Part shown: in pieces, positions 44,113 to 52,764 of the stretch
Position numbering within the stretch: position 1 is the stretch's first letter
Layout: each line of letters opens with the position of its first letter
Assembly (NCBI RefSeq): GCF_032595355.1
Contig: NZ_JASMWN010000002.1
Span: 310,001 to 374,000 of the forward strand
DNA: 64,000 nt
Direction of reading: 5' to 3'
DNA from: Sedimentitalea todarodis
GTDB lineage: Bacteria; Pseudomonadota; Alphaproteobacteria; Rhodobacterales; Rhodobacteraceae
Program-made: the position numbers and the translations under genes
Notes under the pieces: model-generated
The model's database searches: none
Told to the model about the DNA's origin: nothing
Seen by the model: the letters and a program-made list of their open reading frames with translations, nothing else

Positions 44113-44472
44113 TTACGGCAACGTAACGATAGTGGTTTGATCAGACCATCCATCAACCAGGCACCGCGCCTGTATCTGCACCTGCGTGGCTCCGTCCGGA
44201 ACGCTGATACCCCCGAGCGAGCGGGTGAACGGCTGTTCTTCGACATGCGGATGAAGAAGAACCCGCAGGCCCAGCTCGTCCCCGGCCATATCCAGCACCC
44301 GCCATCCATCGGCATAGTGCTCCCATCCCGTATCCGGATGGGACAGGGTGACATCAAACGTCAACCCCCCTGCCCCCTGGCGCACTGTGACGTCCTCGAT
44401 CACGGGAGCATCGGCACCTGCCGACAAAGGCGCAAGGCAGAGGGCGACGAAGAGCAGGCGGGAATTGATCAT
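44113..44472 (-). CDS. Small secreted protein of unknown function
   Basis: This 119-residue protein has a signal peptide (about residues 1-19, LLFVALCLAPLSAGA). The mature domain looks like a single beta sandwich: VTVRQGAGGLTFDVTLSHPD, then GWEHYADGWRVLD and LLHPHVEEQPFTRSL. It resembles a family I know as conserved hypothetical in Rhodobacteraceae. Periplasmic location is likely; the function is unknown. Confidence 0.8.
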   Translation of the reverse strand: MINSRLLFVALCLAPLSAGADAPVIEDVTVRQGAGGLTFDVTLSHPDTGWEHYADGWRVLDMAGDELGLRVLLHPHVEEQPFTRSLGGISVPDGATQVQIQARCLVDGWSDQTTIVTLP

Positions 44473-44666
44473 GCCGCAACTCTAGGCGGCGATTGCATTC
44501 ATGGGAATGCCAAAACAACATCGCGCCGCATTCGGCCCTGTCGGCACCCGATCCCAGTGATCCTGCGGGTTTAGGACGTGAAAAAACACGCGCACGCGCG
44601 CAGCCCCGCCGCTTGCCCGCACCTTTCCTCCTACCTATAAGGCACATGCCAACATGCGGAGCGCCT

Positions 44667-45614
44667 ATGTCCTTTGACCATCGCCACCTGCTGGGTATCG
44701 AACAGCTCGGCCCCCTCGACATCACCACTATTCTTGATCTCGCCGAAGATTACGTGACCATGAACCAGGGAACTGCCAAGCATTCTGACGTGCTGGCCGG
44801 CCTGACGCAGATCAACATGTTCTTTGAAAACTCGACCCGAACACAGGCGAGTTTCGAGATCGCGGGCAAGCGGCTTGGGGCCGATGTAATGAACATGGCG
44901 ATGCAGGCCAGTTCGATCAAGAAGGGTGAAACCCTGATCGATACCGCGCTGACGCTGAACGCCATGCATCCCGACCTTCTGGTGGTACGCCATCCGCAAT
45001 CCGGCGCTGTCGATCTCTTGGCGCAAAAGGTCAACTGCGCGGTGCTCAACGCCGGTGACGGTCGCCACGAACACCCGACCCAGGCACTTTTGGACGCGCT
45101 CACCATACGGCGGGCCAAGGGCCGCCTGCACCGCCTGTCCATCGCCATCTGCGGTGACATCGCCCATTCCCGCGTCGCGCGCTCCAACATTCTGCTGCTG
45201 GGCAAAATGGAAAACCGCATCCGCCTGATCGGCCCGCCGACCCTGATGCCCGCGCAGATCGAGTCTTTCGGCGTCGAAGTCTTTGACGACATGAAAAAGG
45301 GACTTGCCGATGTCGACGTGGTGATGATGCTCAGGCTCCAGCGCGAGCGGATGGATGGTGGATTTATCCCGTCCGAGCGGGAATACTATCACCGCTTCGG
45401 GCTTGATGCCGACAAGCTGACGCTGGCGAAACCCGATGCCATCGTCATGCACCCCGGGCCAATGAACCGCGGCGTCGAAATCGATGGCACACTGGCCGAT
45501 GACATCAACCGCTCGGTGATTCAGGATCAGGTCGAGATGGGCGTCGCCATTCGCATGGCGGCGATGGAACTCCTGGCCCGCAACCTGCGCAACGCGAGGC
45601 CTACTGCCGCATGA
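44667..45614 (+). CDS. pyrB: Aspartate carbamoyltransferase catalytic subunit
   Basis: This 315-residue enzyme makes carbamoyl-aspartate, the first committed step of pyrimidine synthesis. The carbamoyl-phosphate site FFENSTRTQASFE and the aspartate site MMLRLQRERM are intact, with HPGPMNRGVEI near the end. There is no PyrI gene beside it. The start with GGAG eight bases upstream gives MSFDHRHLLG, the Rhodobacteraceae N-terminus. It heads a five-gene operon. Confidence 0.97.
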   Translation: MSFDHRHLLGIEQLGPLDITTILDLAEDYVTMNQGTAKHSDVLAGLTQINMFFENSTRTQASFEIAGKRLGADVMNMAMQASSIKKGETLIDTALTLNAMHPDLLVVRHPQSGAVDLLAQKVNCAVLNAGDGRHEHPTQALLDALTIRRAKGRLHRLSIAICGDIAHSRVARSNILLLGKMENRIRLIGPPTLMPAQIESFGVEVFDDMKKGLADVDVVMMLRLQRERMDGGFIPSEREYYHRFGLDADKLTLAKPDAIVMHPGPMNRGVEIDGTLADDINRSVIQDQVEMGVAIRMAAMELLARNLRNARPTAA

Positions 45615-46138
45615 GTGAACTGCTTACCGTGTCAGCGAACGAAACCGGCGTACTGCGGCTGTTCGCGCTCGATATGCGGCGCGAACAGATCAGGTTCCTG
45701 CACGAACCCGGTGCGCTGGAAGATATTCTGGGGGTCACCGGGCTCGACCCGCAGCATGTCGAGATCTTCCCGGTCAGCGATCTGGACGATCTCGGCCTGC
45801 CCGGCTACCTGATCGAGGGTCACGCCATTCCCGAGGATCAGATCGCCGACAGCCTAGCGGAGACAACGGGCCATGTTCTGCTTGTACATAGCCGCGCCTT
45901 TGGCGGGCGCGCCGCAAGTCTGACTCCGGCCGCCAGCTTGTCGCCACTTGGCGCCTACACGGTGACCCCCACCAACTGGACCACGCAACCGCAACCGGCG
46001 CCAGATAGCGCCAGGCGCCGCAGCGGGTCGCCGCAATCTCCCCGTGCCGCCCGGGCGCGCTCTCGCGCGATTGGCGGCAGTATCTTTGCCATGGTGATGA
46101 TGCTGGTTGCGATACTCGTTTACGTGGTGCTCCGATGA
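45611..46138 (+). CDS. Uncharacterised tail-anchored membrane protein in the pyr operon
   Basis: This 175-residue protein has a soluble N-terminal domain (about 1-115) rich in acidic residues, with ALEDILGVTG and VEIFPVSDLDDLG. A basic, Ser/Arg-rich linker (about 120-150) and one C-terminal membrane helix FAMVMMLVAILVYVVL follow. I do not recognise the domain. It overlaps both pyrB and the next gene by ATGA, so translation is coupled through the operon. Confidence 0.8.
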   Translation: MSELLTVSANETGVLRLFALDMRREQIRFLHEPGALEDILGVTGLDPQHVEIFPVSDLDDLGLPGYLIEGHAIPEDQIADSLAETTGHVLLVHSRAFGGRAASLTPAASLSPLGAYTVTPTNWTTQPQPAPDSARRRSGSPQSPRAARARSRAIGGSIFAMVMMLVAILVYVVLR

Positions 46139-46524
46139 CCGAAATTCCCATTCGTTTCACCGCGGACCGGCAGGCCTATATCCAGAACCACATGACGCTG
46201 GCCGCCGTGGCAATGGCGCTGGCCATGTTCGTTCTATGGCTGATGGGCAGCCCGCATATCTGGACCGGCGCAGTCGCTGGCCTCGCCGCCATCGCGCTGC
46301 GTGGATGGTATCTCGCATCTGAACAACTCGCGGAAGTCTGGGAAATCACGGACGATACCCTGAGCGGACCCGGCGGCCGTCGCGTCCCCCTTGATCAGAT
46401 CGAAACGCTGCGCAGCATGACTTGTTTCGTGCAGGTCATCACCAGAGGCGGCGACAAGCACCTGATCAAATACCAGGCTGACCCTGCCGCCACCATAGCG
46501 ACCATCGAAAGGCATCGCCGATGA
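46135..46524 (+). CDS. Uncharacterised membrane protein with a PH-like tail
   Basis: This 129-residue protein has two membrane helices (about 20-38 and 44-60) and a cytoplasmic part from about 65. The pattern VWEITDDTLSGPGGRRVPLD followed by QIETLRSM is like the bacterial PH domains of YdbT/YdbS-type proteins. A role at the membrane is likely, but the function is unknown. It overlaps its neighbours on both sides by four bases. Confidence 0.78.
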   Translation: MTEIPIRFTADRQAYIQNHMTLAAVAMALAMFVLWLMGSPHIWTGAVAGLAAIALRGWYLASEQLAEVWEITDDTLSGPGGRRVPLDQIETLRSMTCFVQVITRGGDKHLIKYQADPAATIATIERHRR

Positions 46525-47801
46525 CCGCCCAACTCTTTACAAACGCCCGCCTCATCAACCCCGAGGCCAGAACCGAAGCCCTTGGTGCCCTGCTCGTGCG
46601 CGATGGCCGCATCGTCGCAGCCGGAGCCGAAATTGCCGTGCCCGAAGACGCCGAACTGGTCGATTGTGGCGGCAAGTGCCTCGCCCCTGGCATTGTCGAT
46701 ATCGGCGTGAAAGTGTGTGAACCCGGCGAACGGCACAAGGAAAGCTATCGTTCTGCCGGACTGGCAGCAGCAGCGGGCGGCGTCACCACCATGGTCACGC
46801 GCCCGGACACCACGCCCGCGATCGACAGCCCCGAGACGCTCGAATTCGTCACCCGCCGCGCCAATGCCGCCGCCCCGGTCAACGTGCTGCCGATGGCGGC
46901 GTTGACCAAGGGCCGCGGCGGCCGTGAAATGACCGAAATCGGATTTCTCATGGACGCGGGCGCGGTGGCCTTCACCGATTGCGATCATGTCGTGCAAAAC
47001 ACCAAGGTCTTCTCCCGCGCATTGACCTATGCCCGCAGCCTTGATGCATTGGTCATTGCCCACCCCCAGGATCCCGGCCTTTCGGACGGGGCCTGTGTCA
47101 CCTCGGGCAAGTTCGCCTCCCTGCGCGGATTGCCCGCCGTGTCTCCCATGGCCGAACGTATGGGTCTGGATCGTGACATTGCGCTGCTGGAAATGACCGG
47201 CGCACGCTATCACGCGGATCAGATCACCACCGCCCGCGCCCTGCCCGCGCTTGAGCGCGCCCGCAAGAACGGGCTCGACATCACCGCCGGGGTCAGCATT
47301 CACCATCTGACGCTGAACGAACTTGACGTTGCCGACTATCGCACCTTCTTCAAGGTCAAGCCACCGCTGCGCTCCGAAGATGACCGCCTCGCGGTGATCG
47401 ATGCCGTTCGCACCGGCCTCATTGACATCATCAGTTCGATGCACACCCCACAGGACGAAGAGAGCAAACGCCTGCCCTTTGAAGAGGCCGCCAGCGGCGC
47501 GGTTGCGCTGGAAACTCTGCTGCCCGCCGCGATGCGCCTCTATCACGGCGATCAACTCGACCTGCCGACGCTCTTCGCAGCTCTGTCACTGAACCCCGCG
47601 ACGCGGCTCGGGCTGGAGTGCGGCAGGCTGGCCCCCGGTGCACCCGCCGATCTGGTGCTGTTTGACCCCGATGTGCCCTTCGTGCTCGACCGCGCGATAT
47701 TGCACTCAAAATCCCGCAACACACCGTTTGACGGGCAACGGATGCAAGGTAGGGTCCTCGCAACCTATGTTGCCGGAAACCCGGTCTATCGGAGAGCCTG
47801 A
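46521..47801 (+). CDS. pyrC: Dihydroorotase, type I-like
   Basis: This 426-residue amidohydrolase makes dihydroorotate. The layout fits the PyrC/PyrX long form with LAPGIVDIGVKVCEPGE in place of the usual DxHxH metal motif and SSMHTPQDEESK late. The expected first metal pair HxH is replaced by KVC, so metal binding is reduced and catalytic competence is uncertain. Non-catalytic PyrX-type dihydroorotases are known partners of aspartate carbamoyltransferase, and linkage to pyrB supports this. Another pyrC may exist elsewhere. Confidence 0.85.
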   Translation: MTAQLFTNARLINPEARTEALGALLVRDGRIVAAGAEIAVPEDAELVDCGGKCLAPGIVDIGVKVCEPGERHKESYRSAGLAAAAGGVTTMVTRPDTTPAIDSPETLEFVTRRANAAAPVNVLPMAALTKGRGGREMTEIGFLMDAGAVAFTDCDHVVQNTKVFSRALTYARSLDALVIAHPQDPGLSDGACVTSGKFASLRGLPAVSPMAERMGLDRDIALLEMTGARYHADQITTARALPALERARKNGLDITAGVSIHHLTLNELDVADYRTFFKVKPPLRSEDDRLAVIDAVRTGLIDIISSMHTPQDEESKRLPFEEAASGAVALETLLPAAMRLYHGDQLDLPTLFAALSLNPATRLGLECGRLAPGAPADLVLFDPDVPFVLDRAILHSKSRNTPFDGQRMQGRVLATYVAGNPVYRRA

Positions 47802-48409
47802 TGCCCGCCTTTGATTCATCCATCGCCCAGATGATCCTGTGGGCGCTCGTCGGCTACGGGCTTGGCTCGATCCCCTTTGGCATGCTCGTTGCGCGGGTCA
47901 TGGGGTTGGGAAATCTGCGTGATATCGGCTCGGGCAACATCGGCGCCACCAACGTACTGCGCACCGGCAACAAGACTGCCGCCGCGCTGACCCTGCTGCT
48001 TGACGGGGGCAAAGGGGTCGTCGCGGTGCTGCTGGCTCGTGCCTTTGCGCCCGAAGACTCGGTACAGCTCGCCGCCCTGGCCGCGATGCTTGGACATTGC
48101 TACCCGATCTGGCTCGGCTTTCGCGGCGGCAAGGGAGTGGCCACATTTTTCGGTATCTGGCTGGCGCTGGCATGGCCGGTCGGGCTTGCCTGTTGCGCGC
48201 TCTGGCTCGCCGCGGCCGCTGTGACACGCATTTCTTCCATGGGTGCGTTGGTCGCCGCCGCAGGATCGACCCTGTGCGCGGTGTTTCTCGGCTATGGCAC
48301 CGCGCTGATCTTTGGCGGGCTGGTCACCATTCTCGTGTTCTGGCGGCACCGCGACAACATCAAGCGGATCCGCGCGGGCACCGAGAGCCGGATTGGTCAG
48401 AAAAGCTGA
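47801..48409 (+). CDS. plsY: Glycerol-3-phosphate acyltransferase
   Basis: This 202-residue membrane enzyme transfers an acyl group from acyl-phosphate to glycerol-3-phosphate, the first step of phospholipid synthesis. The three conserved motifs are GSIPFGMLVAR, SGNIGATNVLRTG and the glycine-rich GFRGGKGVATFFG. Five hydrophobic segments fit the family. The ATG shares one base with the pyrC stop (TGATG). Confidence 0.96.
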   Translation: MPAFDSSIAQMILWALVGYGLGSIPFGMLVARVMGLGNLRDIGSGNIGATNVLRTGNKTAAALTLLLDGGKGVVAVLLARAFAPEDSVQLAALAAMLGHCYPIWLGFRGGKGVATFFGIWLALAWPVGLACCALWLAAAAVTRISSMGALVAAAGSTLCAVFLGYGTALIFGGLVTILVFWRHRDNIKRIRAGTESRIGQKS

Positions 48410-48513
48410 CGGCAGCCACATCCGTGGGACTTGCTCCAGATCGCCCTGAGCCACGCCTCTTGCTCCCGCACATCGGCATAGCTAAGTTCTTCTGAACCCA
48501 GAAGGACGCCATC

Positions 48514-49656
48514 GTGACACACATTCCCGCAATCACCGGAACCGGGCTGTTCACTCCGGAACAGACCATCTCCAACGCGGAACTGGTCAAGGCGTTCAAC
48601 GCCTATGCCGACATGTTCAATGCCGAAAATGCCGAGGCCATCGCCGCCGGCGAGGTCGAGGCCCAGGATCATTCCAGCGAAGAGTTCATCTTCAAGGCTT
48701 CGGGCATCGAGCAACGGCACGTGATAGACAAGACAGGTATCCTCGACCCCACCATCATGCATCCGCTGCTGCGACAGCGCAGTGACGATGAACCGTCACT
48801 GATGGCAGAGATGGGTCTGGATGCGGCGCAAAAGGCACTTGCCGCAGCGGATCGCACCGCCAGCGATGTCGATCTGGTGATCTGCGCCGCCTCAAACATG
48901 GAACGCGCCTATCCTGCCGTCGCGGTCGAGATCCAGAACCTGTTGGGCGCTCAGGGTTTTGCCTTCGACATGAACGTCGCCTGCAGCTCTGCCACCTTTG
49001 GCATTCAGACCGCCGCCGACATGATCCGCGCAGGATCGATCCGGTCGGCGCTCGTGGTCAATCCCGAGATCTGTTCGGCGCATCTGGAATGGCGCGACCG
49101 TGATTGTCACTTCATCTTTGGCGATGTCGCCACCGCCACCCTGATCGAACGCGCCGAAGACGCAAAGGGGGCATGTTTCGAGATCAAATCAACCCGCTGC
49201 GCAACCAGGTTTTCCAACAACATCCGCAACAACAATGGCTTTTTGCGCCGCTCGCGCCCGGATGGCACAAAGGACCGCCGCGACATGCAGTTCATGCAGA
49301 ACGGCCGCAAGGTATTCAAGGAAGTGGTGCCAATGGTCAGCGCCCATATCACCGATCACATTGCGGATCAGGGCGTTCAGTCCGGCGATCTGAAACGGCT
49401 CTGGCTGCATCAGGCCAACAAGTCGATGAACGATTTCATCGGTCGCAAGGTGCTGGGCCGCGTGCCGGAGCCGGGCGAGCAACCCAACATCCTGCAGGAT
49501 TACGCCAACACCTCGTCTGCGGGCTCGATCATCGCATTCTCAAAATACTCCGACGACCTGCTGGATGGTGACCATGGCCTGATCTGCTCGTTCGGGGCCG
49601 GGTATTCCGTCGGATCGGTGCTGCTGAAGCGCCGCAGCCAGAGCGTTTCGCGCTAG
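48514..49656 (+). CDS. Beta-ketoacyl-ACP synthase III-like enzyme (long PA3286-like form)
   Basis: This 380-residue thiolase-fold enzyme has the KAS III triad: Cys157 in NVACSSATFG, His299 in WLHQAN and Asn332 in YANTSSAGS. It is about 60 residues longer than housekeeping FabH. The extra region after the N-terminal strand (FNAENAEAIAAGEVEAQ) matches the class I know from Pseudomonas PA3286, which draws on medium-chain acyl-CoA. The substrate here is inference. It starts with GTG, and its stop overlaps that of the convergent HTH gene. Confidence 0.88.
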   Translation: MTHIPAITGTGLFTPEQTISNAELVKAFNAYADMFNAENAEAIAAGEVEAQDHSSEEFIFKASGIEQRHVIDKTGILDPTIMHPLLRQRSDDEPSLMAEMGLDAAQKALAAADRTASDVDLVICAASNMERAYPAVAVEIQNLLGAQGFAFDMNVACSSATFGIQTAADMIRAGSIRSALVVNPEICSAHLEWRDRDCHFIFGDVATATLIERAEDAKGACFEIKSTRCATRFSNNIRNNNGFLRRSRPDGTKDRRDMQFMQNGRKVFKEVVPMVSAHITDHIADQGVQSGDLKRLWLHQANKSMNDFIGRKVLGRVPEPGEQPNILQDYANTSSAGSIIAFSKYSDDLLDGDHGLICSFGAGYSVGSVLLKRRSQSVSR

Positions 49657-50114
49657 GTGCGGTGTTCCTCTTCGAGGTGCAGCTTCATGTCGATCAGCAC
49701 CTGCTGCAACATCAGGGTTTCACGCAGCAGCCGCTTTGCCTCGTTGATGCTGATGATGCCATCTTCGATGGACTGCTGGTACTCGGCCATCAGCATCGCG
49801 AACCGCTGACTTAACGCGATCACATCATGGTTGACGCCGCCGCTCTCGGGCATGTTGGGGTGACGGTCATCGTAGGACAGCGTGATCTTTTTCAGATCCG
49901 CCAGAGCGCTGGTCACATGGGGAAAGGAAGACTCCGCCTCGAGCTTGGCAACGGCGTCCACCGGGATGAAGCGATCCGAATGCTCGTCATGTTCCGAATA
50001 GTAGCGTCCAAGCGTCGCTTTGGATTTCCCGGTGATCCTGCACGCGGCTTCGATCCCGACATCCTTGATCAGGGATTCCGTGTGCTTTTTCAGGTAACTG
50101 CCGGCTTCATTCAT
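49653..50114 (-). CDS. Small predicted DNA-binding protein
   Basis: This 153-residue protein begins with a helical segment containing GIEAACRITGKSKATLGRYY, which reads as a helix-turn-helix. A central part with FIPVDAVAKLEAESSFPHVT and a C-terminal amphipathic helix (about 100-150) follow, the latter likely for oligomerisation. It resembles conserved Rhodobacteraceae proteins that I know only as hypothetical. The target is unknown; its own promoter faces the structured region upstream of tdk. Confidence 0.75.
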   Translation of the reverse strand: MNEAGSYLKKHTESLIKDVGIEAACRITGKSKATLGRYYSEHDEHSDRFIPVDAVAKLEAESSFPHVTSALADLKKITLSYDDRHPNMPESGGVNHDVIALSQRFAMLMAEYQQSIEDGIISINEAKRLLRETLMLQQVLIDMKLHLEEEHRT

Positions 50115-50216
50115 TCAATTCTTCCCTGAACTGGTACGCTTGTTGTTCCTTAGACGGGGAATGTCAGAATTGTTTTCCCATAACGTCCTCATAATCCAGA
50201 TGGCATATGTTTTCCA

Positions 50217-50353
50217 TACCTCTCAGCAGAAGAGGTAGCGGTACGAGTTTTGCGCCCCATGGGGCATTGTTTAAAGAGTTGACCGCGGGCCGCACCAAGT
50301 CCGCGGTCTTTGTCAGCGCAATACGGTCGGTATCCCTCTCTACCGACCGTATT
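50217..50353. ncRNA. Candidate structured RNA: four adjacent perfect inverted repeats
   Basis: Four perfect stems occur in 137 bases upstream of tdk: TACCTCT/AGAGGTA (50217-50237), GCCCCATGGGGC (50254-50265), GACCGCGG/CCGCGGTC (50281-50308) and AATACGGTCGGTA/TACCGACCGTATT (50320-50353). The last has a 13-bp stem and a pyrimidine loop TCCCTCTC. GACCGCGG..CCGCGGTC is followed by TTTGT on the plus strand. The set could be an sRNA, a tdk leader or serial terminators. I know no family that matches. Confidence 0.35.
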
Positions 50354-50436
50354 CGCCCTTGGTGCCGACATTGTGCAGTCTGAAATTGTGCGGAACATTT
50401 GCGCCAACGCTTCAATGCCCGTGCAAAACGAGGTAA

Positions 50437-51036
50437 ATGGCTGCAATGGCCAAACTTTTCTTCAACTACTCGTCCATGAACGCCGGGAAATCGACGCTGC
50501 TGCTGCAAGCGTCGCACAATTACCGCGAACATGGCATGGACACCTACCTCTTGACCGCGCGGGTCGACGACCGCGCTGGCGCCGGGCGGATCGCCTCGCG
50601 GATCGGCATCGGGGCCGAAGCCGACATCTTTGCACCCGCCGACGATCTCTTTGCCATGATCGCCACCCGGCTGAAAAAAGGGACAATCGCCTGCGTTTTT
50701 GTGGACGAGGCCCAATTTCTGAGCCATGAACAGGTCTGGCAGCTGGCCCGCGTCGTGGATGACCTGAACTTACCGGTCCTCTGCTATGGTTTACGCGTCG
50801 ATTTTCGGGGAGAGTTGTTTCCGGGATCCGCGACGCTTTTGGCATTGGCGGACGAAATGCGCGAGGTCCGGACCATCTGTCGCTGTGGGCGCAAGGCCAC
50901 AATGGTCATCCGCCAGGATGCACAGGGCCGGGCCATCACCGAAGGCGAACAAGTGCAGATCGGCGGCAATGAAACCTATGTTTCGCTCTGCCGCCGCCAC
51001 TGGCGCGAAGCTGTTGGTGATGTCACACCAAAGTAG
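50437..51036 (+). CDS. tdk: Thymidine kinase
   Basis: This enzyme of about 199 residues phosphorylates thymidine in the salvage pathway. The P-loop MNAGKSTLLLQ, the Walker-B-like VFVDEAQFLS and the lasso YGLRVDFRGELFPGS are intact. The zinc site cysteines are in ICRCGRKA and YVSLCRRH. MAKLFFNY, three codons on (50446), is the family start, but the GAGG site is better spaced for 50437. Confidence 0.95.
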   Translation: MAAMAKLFFNYSSMNAGKSTLLLQASHNYREHGMDTYLLTARVDDRAGAGRIASRIGIGAEADIFAPADDLFAMIATRLKKGTIACVFVDEAQFLSHEQVWQLARVVDDLNLPVLCYGLRVDFRGELFPGSATLLALADEMREVRTICRCGRKATMVIRQDAQGRAITEGEQVQIGGNETYVSLCRRHWREAVGDVTPK

Positions 51037-51081
51037 CCTCGGCGAGATTGCTGGCGGCAAAACGAGCCACCAACAGTCCTG

Positions 51082-51420
51082 TCAGTGCAGTCTGCCCCCA
51101 ACAGGAACCTCTCCATCCGGCCCGATCAAGACGATCTCGCCCGAGTCATCCGGCAAGCCCAGCACCAGAACCTCGGACATGAACCGGCCGATCTGACGTG
51201 GCGGAAAGTTGACCACCGCAAGAACCTGCTTCCCGATCAGCGCCACGGGCTGGTAGCGGGCGGTGATCTGCGCCGAAGACTTGCGCTCCCCGATCTCGCC
51301 GCCGAAATCGATCCACAGCTTGATCGCCGGTTTGCGTGCCTCGGGATAGGGTTCCGCGCGCAGGACCGTGCCGACGCGAACATCCACCTTCAGGAAATCA
51401 TCGAGCGTAATCTCAGCCAT
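51082..51420 (-). CDS. csaA: CsaA-like tRNA-binding (EMAPII/OB-fold) protein
   Basis: This 112-residue protein is a single tRNA-binding OB fold, with DFLKVDVRVGTVLRAEPYPE and RKPAIKLWIDFG, then NFPPRQIGRFMSEVLVLG. Bacterial CsaA is a dimeric chaperone with tRNA-binding ability. The start MAEITLDDF gives the family length and overlaps the 3' end of proC by eight bases, so the two are co-translated. Confidence 0.9.
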   Translation of the reverse strand: MAEITLDDFLKVDVRVGTVLRAEPYPEARKPAIKLWIDFGGEIGERKSSAQITARYQPVALIGKQVLAVVNFPPRQIGRFMSEVLVLGLPDDSGEIVLIGPDGEVPVGGRLH

Positions 51421-52228
51421 TGGCCAATTCTCTCGAGCGATCCGCAGCGGCCGCAACGGCCCGCTTCAGCAACGTTGGAAAGCCGGTTTTTTCGTCCATC
51501 AGAACCTCAAGTGCGGCCTGCGTCGTGCCATTGGGGCTGGTCACGTTGACCCGCAGCTGACCGGGGTCTTCGTTCGCCGCCTCCGCCAACGCGCCCGCGC
51601 CCGCAACCGTCGCCTTTGCGAGCTTCATGGCGAGATCGGCAGGCAGCCCTTGTGCCTCGCCTGCCGCAGCCATGGTTTCGATCATATGAAAGACATAGGC
51701 CGGGCCGGAGCCGCTCACTCCGGTGACTGCATCCATCTGCGATTCACTGTCCAGCCGCACGGTCTGTCCCACCGCCGACAACAATCCCTCGGCCAGGTCG
51801 AGATCATCCGGCCCGGCGGTGGCATTTCCGATCAGAGCCGTAATCCCGCGCCCGACGGCGGCAGGGGTATTTGGCATCGCACGCACGATGGGCGATGCGA
51901 CGCCGAGGATCGCCTCATACGCCGAGATCGGCGTTCCGGCGGCGACTGATACAAACAACGTTCCACCGCCGCCCTTGGCCGCAATTGCGGGCAGCGCATC
52001 GCCCATCATCTGAGGTTTGACCGCGATCAGGATAATGGCGGGCCGCGCTGGCAGGTCGGCGTTCAGATGCAAACCCTGCGCCCTGACCCAGTCAGACGGA
52101 TTGGGATCGATCACCCAGACCGAACCTGCGGGCAAGCCGCCGTTCAGCCAGCCAGCCAGCATGGCCGACCCCATCTTGCCACAGCCCAACAGAACCAGCC
52201 CGCGGTCCGCCACATCTTTCATGTCCAT
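51413..52228 (-). CDS. proC: Pyrroline-5-carboxylate reductase
   Basis: This 271-residue enzyme makes proline from pyrroline-5-carboxylate with NADPH. The Rossmann start GLVLLGCGKMGSAMLAGWL, the VKPQMM loop, MPNTPAAVG and the C-terminal VTGVSGSGPAYVF and NVTSPNGTT segments are all conserved. ybjN lies 35 bp upstream and csaA follows. Confidence 0.95.
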   Translation of the reverse strand: MDMKDVADRGLVLLGCGKMGSAMLAGWLNGGLPAGSVWVIDPNPSDWVRAQGLHLNADLPARPAIILIAVKPQMMGDALPAIAAKGGGGTLFVSVAAGTPISAYEAILGVASPIVRAMPNTPAAVGRGITALIGNATAGPDDLDLAEGLLSAVGQTVRLDSESQMDAVTGVSGSGPAYVFHMIETMAAAGEAQGLPADLAMKLAKATVAGAGALAEAANEDPGQLRVNVTSPNGTTQAALEVLMDEKTGFPTLLKRAVAAAADRSRELANG

Positions 52229-52263
52229 GATTGCCCCTTACCCAACCGGTTCAGGGCAAAGGT

Positions 52264-52764
52264 TTACGCGCGCCCGTAGGCCTCTGCAATGGCGACCTGC
52301 ATCGCCTCGCGTGGCGTGCGGTTTCCCCAGATCATCAACTGCACCGCAGGGTAGTAGCGCTCGGCACTCAGGACCGCCGCGCTGATCATCGTATCGATCT
52401 GGTCCGGAGACGCCATCTGTCCGCCGGTCAGCACCAGACCATAGCGATAGACCATCAGCTTCTGTTCATCCCAATAGGTGAAGGCCCCCGCCCAGCACTG
52501 ATCGTTCATCTGGTTGATCAACTCATACAGCGTCGGCAATTTCTCTTCCGGTGGCTCAAGCTCGAACGTGCAGACCATGCGCAAGGTCTCGTCATAGGCG
52601 GACCATGCGAGGGTGATGGAATAGGTGCGCCATTGCCCTTCGACGGCCATGGCGATCTGGTCGTCGCCAATACGGTCGAAATCCCAATCATGATCGGACG
52701 CGATGTGCTCGACGATGTCGATCGGGTGAATGTCGTCTTCCAGATACTGTTCGGAAAGGGCCAT
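52264..52764 (-). CDS. YbjN domain-containing protein
   Basis: This 166-residue protein has the YbjN type III-secretion-chaperone-like fold: HPIDIVEHIASDHDWDFDRI, MVCTFELEPPEEKLPTLYEL and QCWAGAFTYWDEQ. YbjN influences motility and stress in enterobacteria; the alphaproteobacterial role is unknown. It is the first gene before proC and csaA. Confidence 0.88.
   Translation of the reverse strand: MALSEQYLEDDIHPIDIVEHIASDHDWDFDRIGDDQIAMAVEGQWRTYSITLAWSAYDETLRMVCTFELEPPEEKLPTLYELINQMNDQCWAGAFTYWDEQKLMVYRYGLVLTGGQMASPDQIDTMISAAVLSAERYYPAVQLMIWGNRTPREAMQVAIAEAYGRA

Noticed and set aside
46395..47555. 386-codon frame on the minus strand
   Set aside because: Antisense to pyrC, which has family-wide similarity; the frame itself is Gly/Arg/His-rich with no motif.
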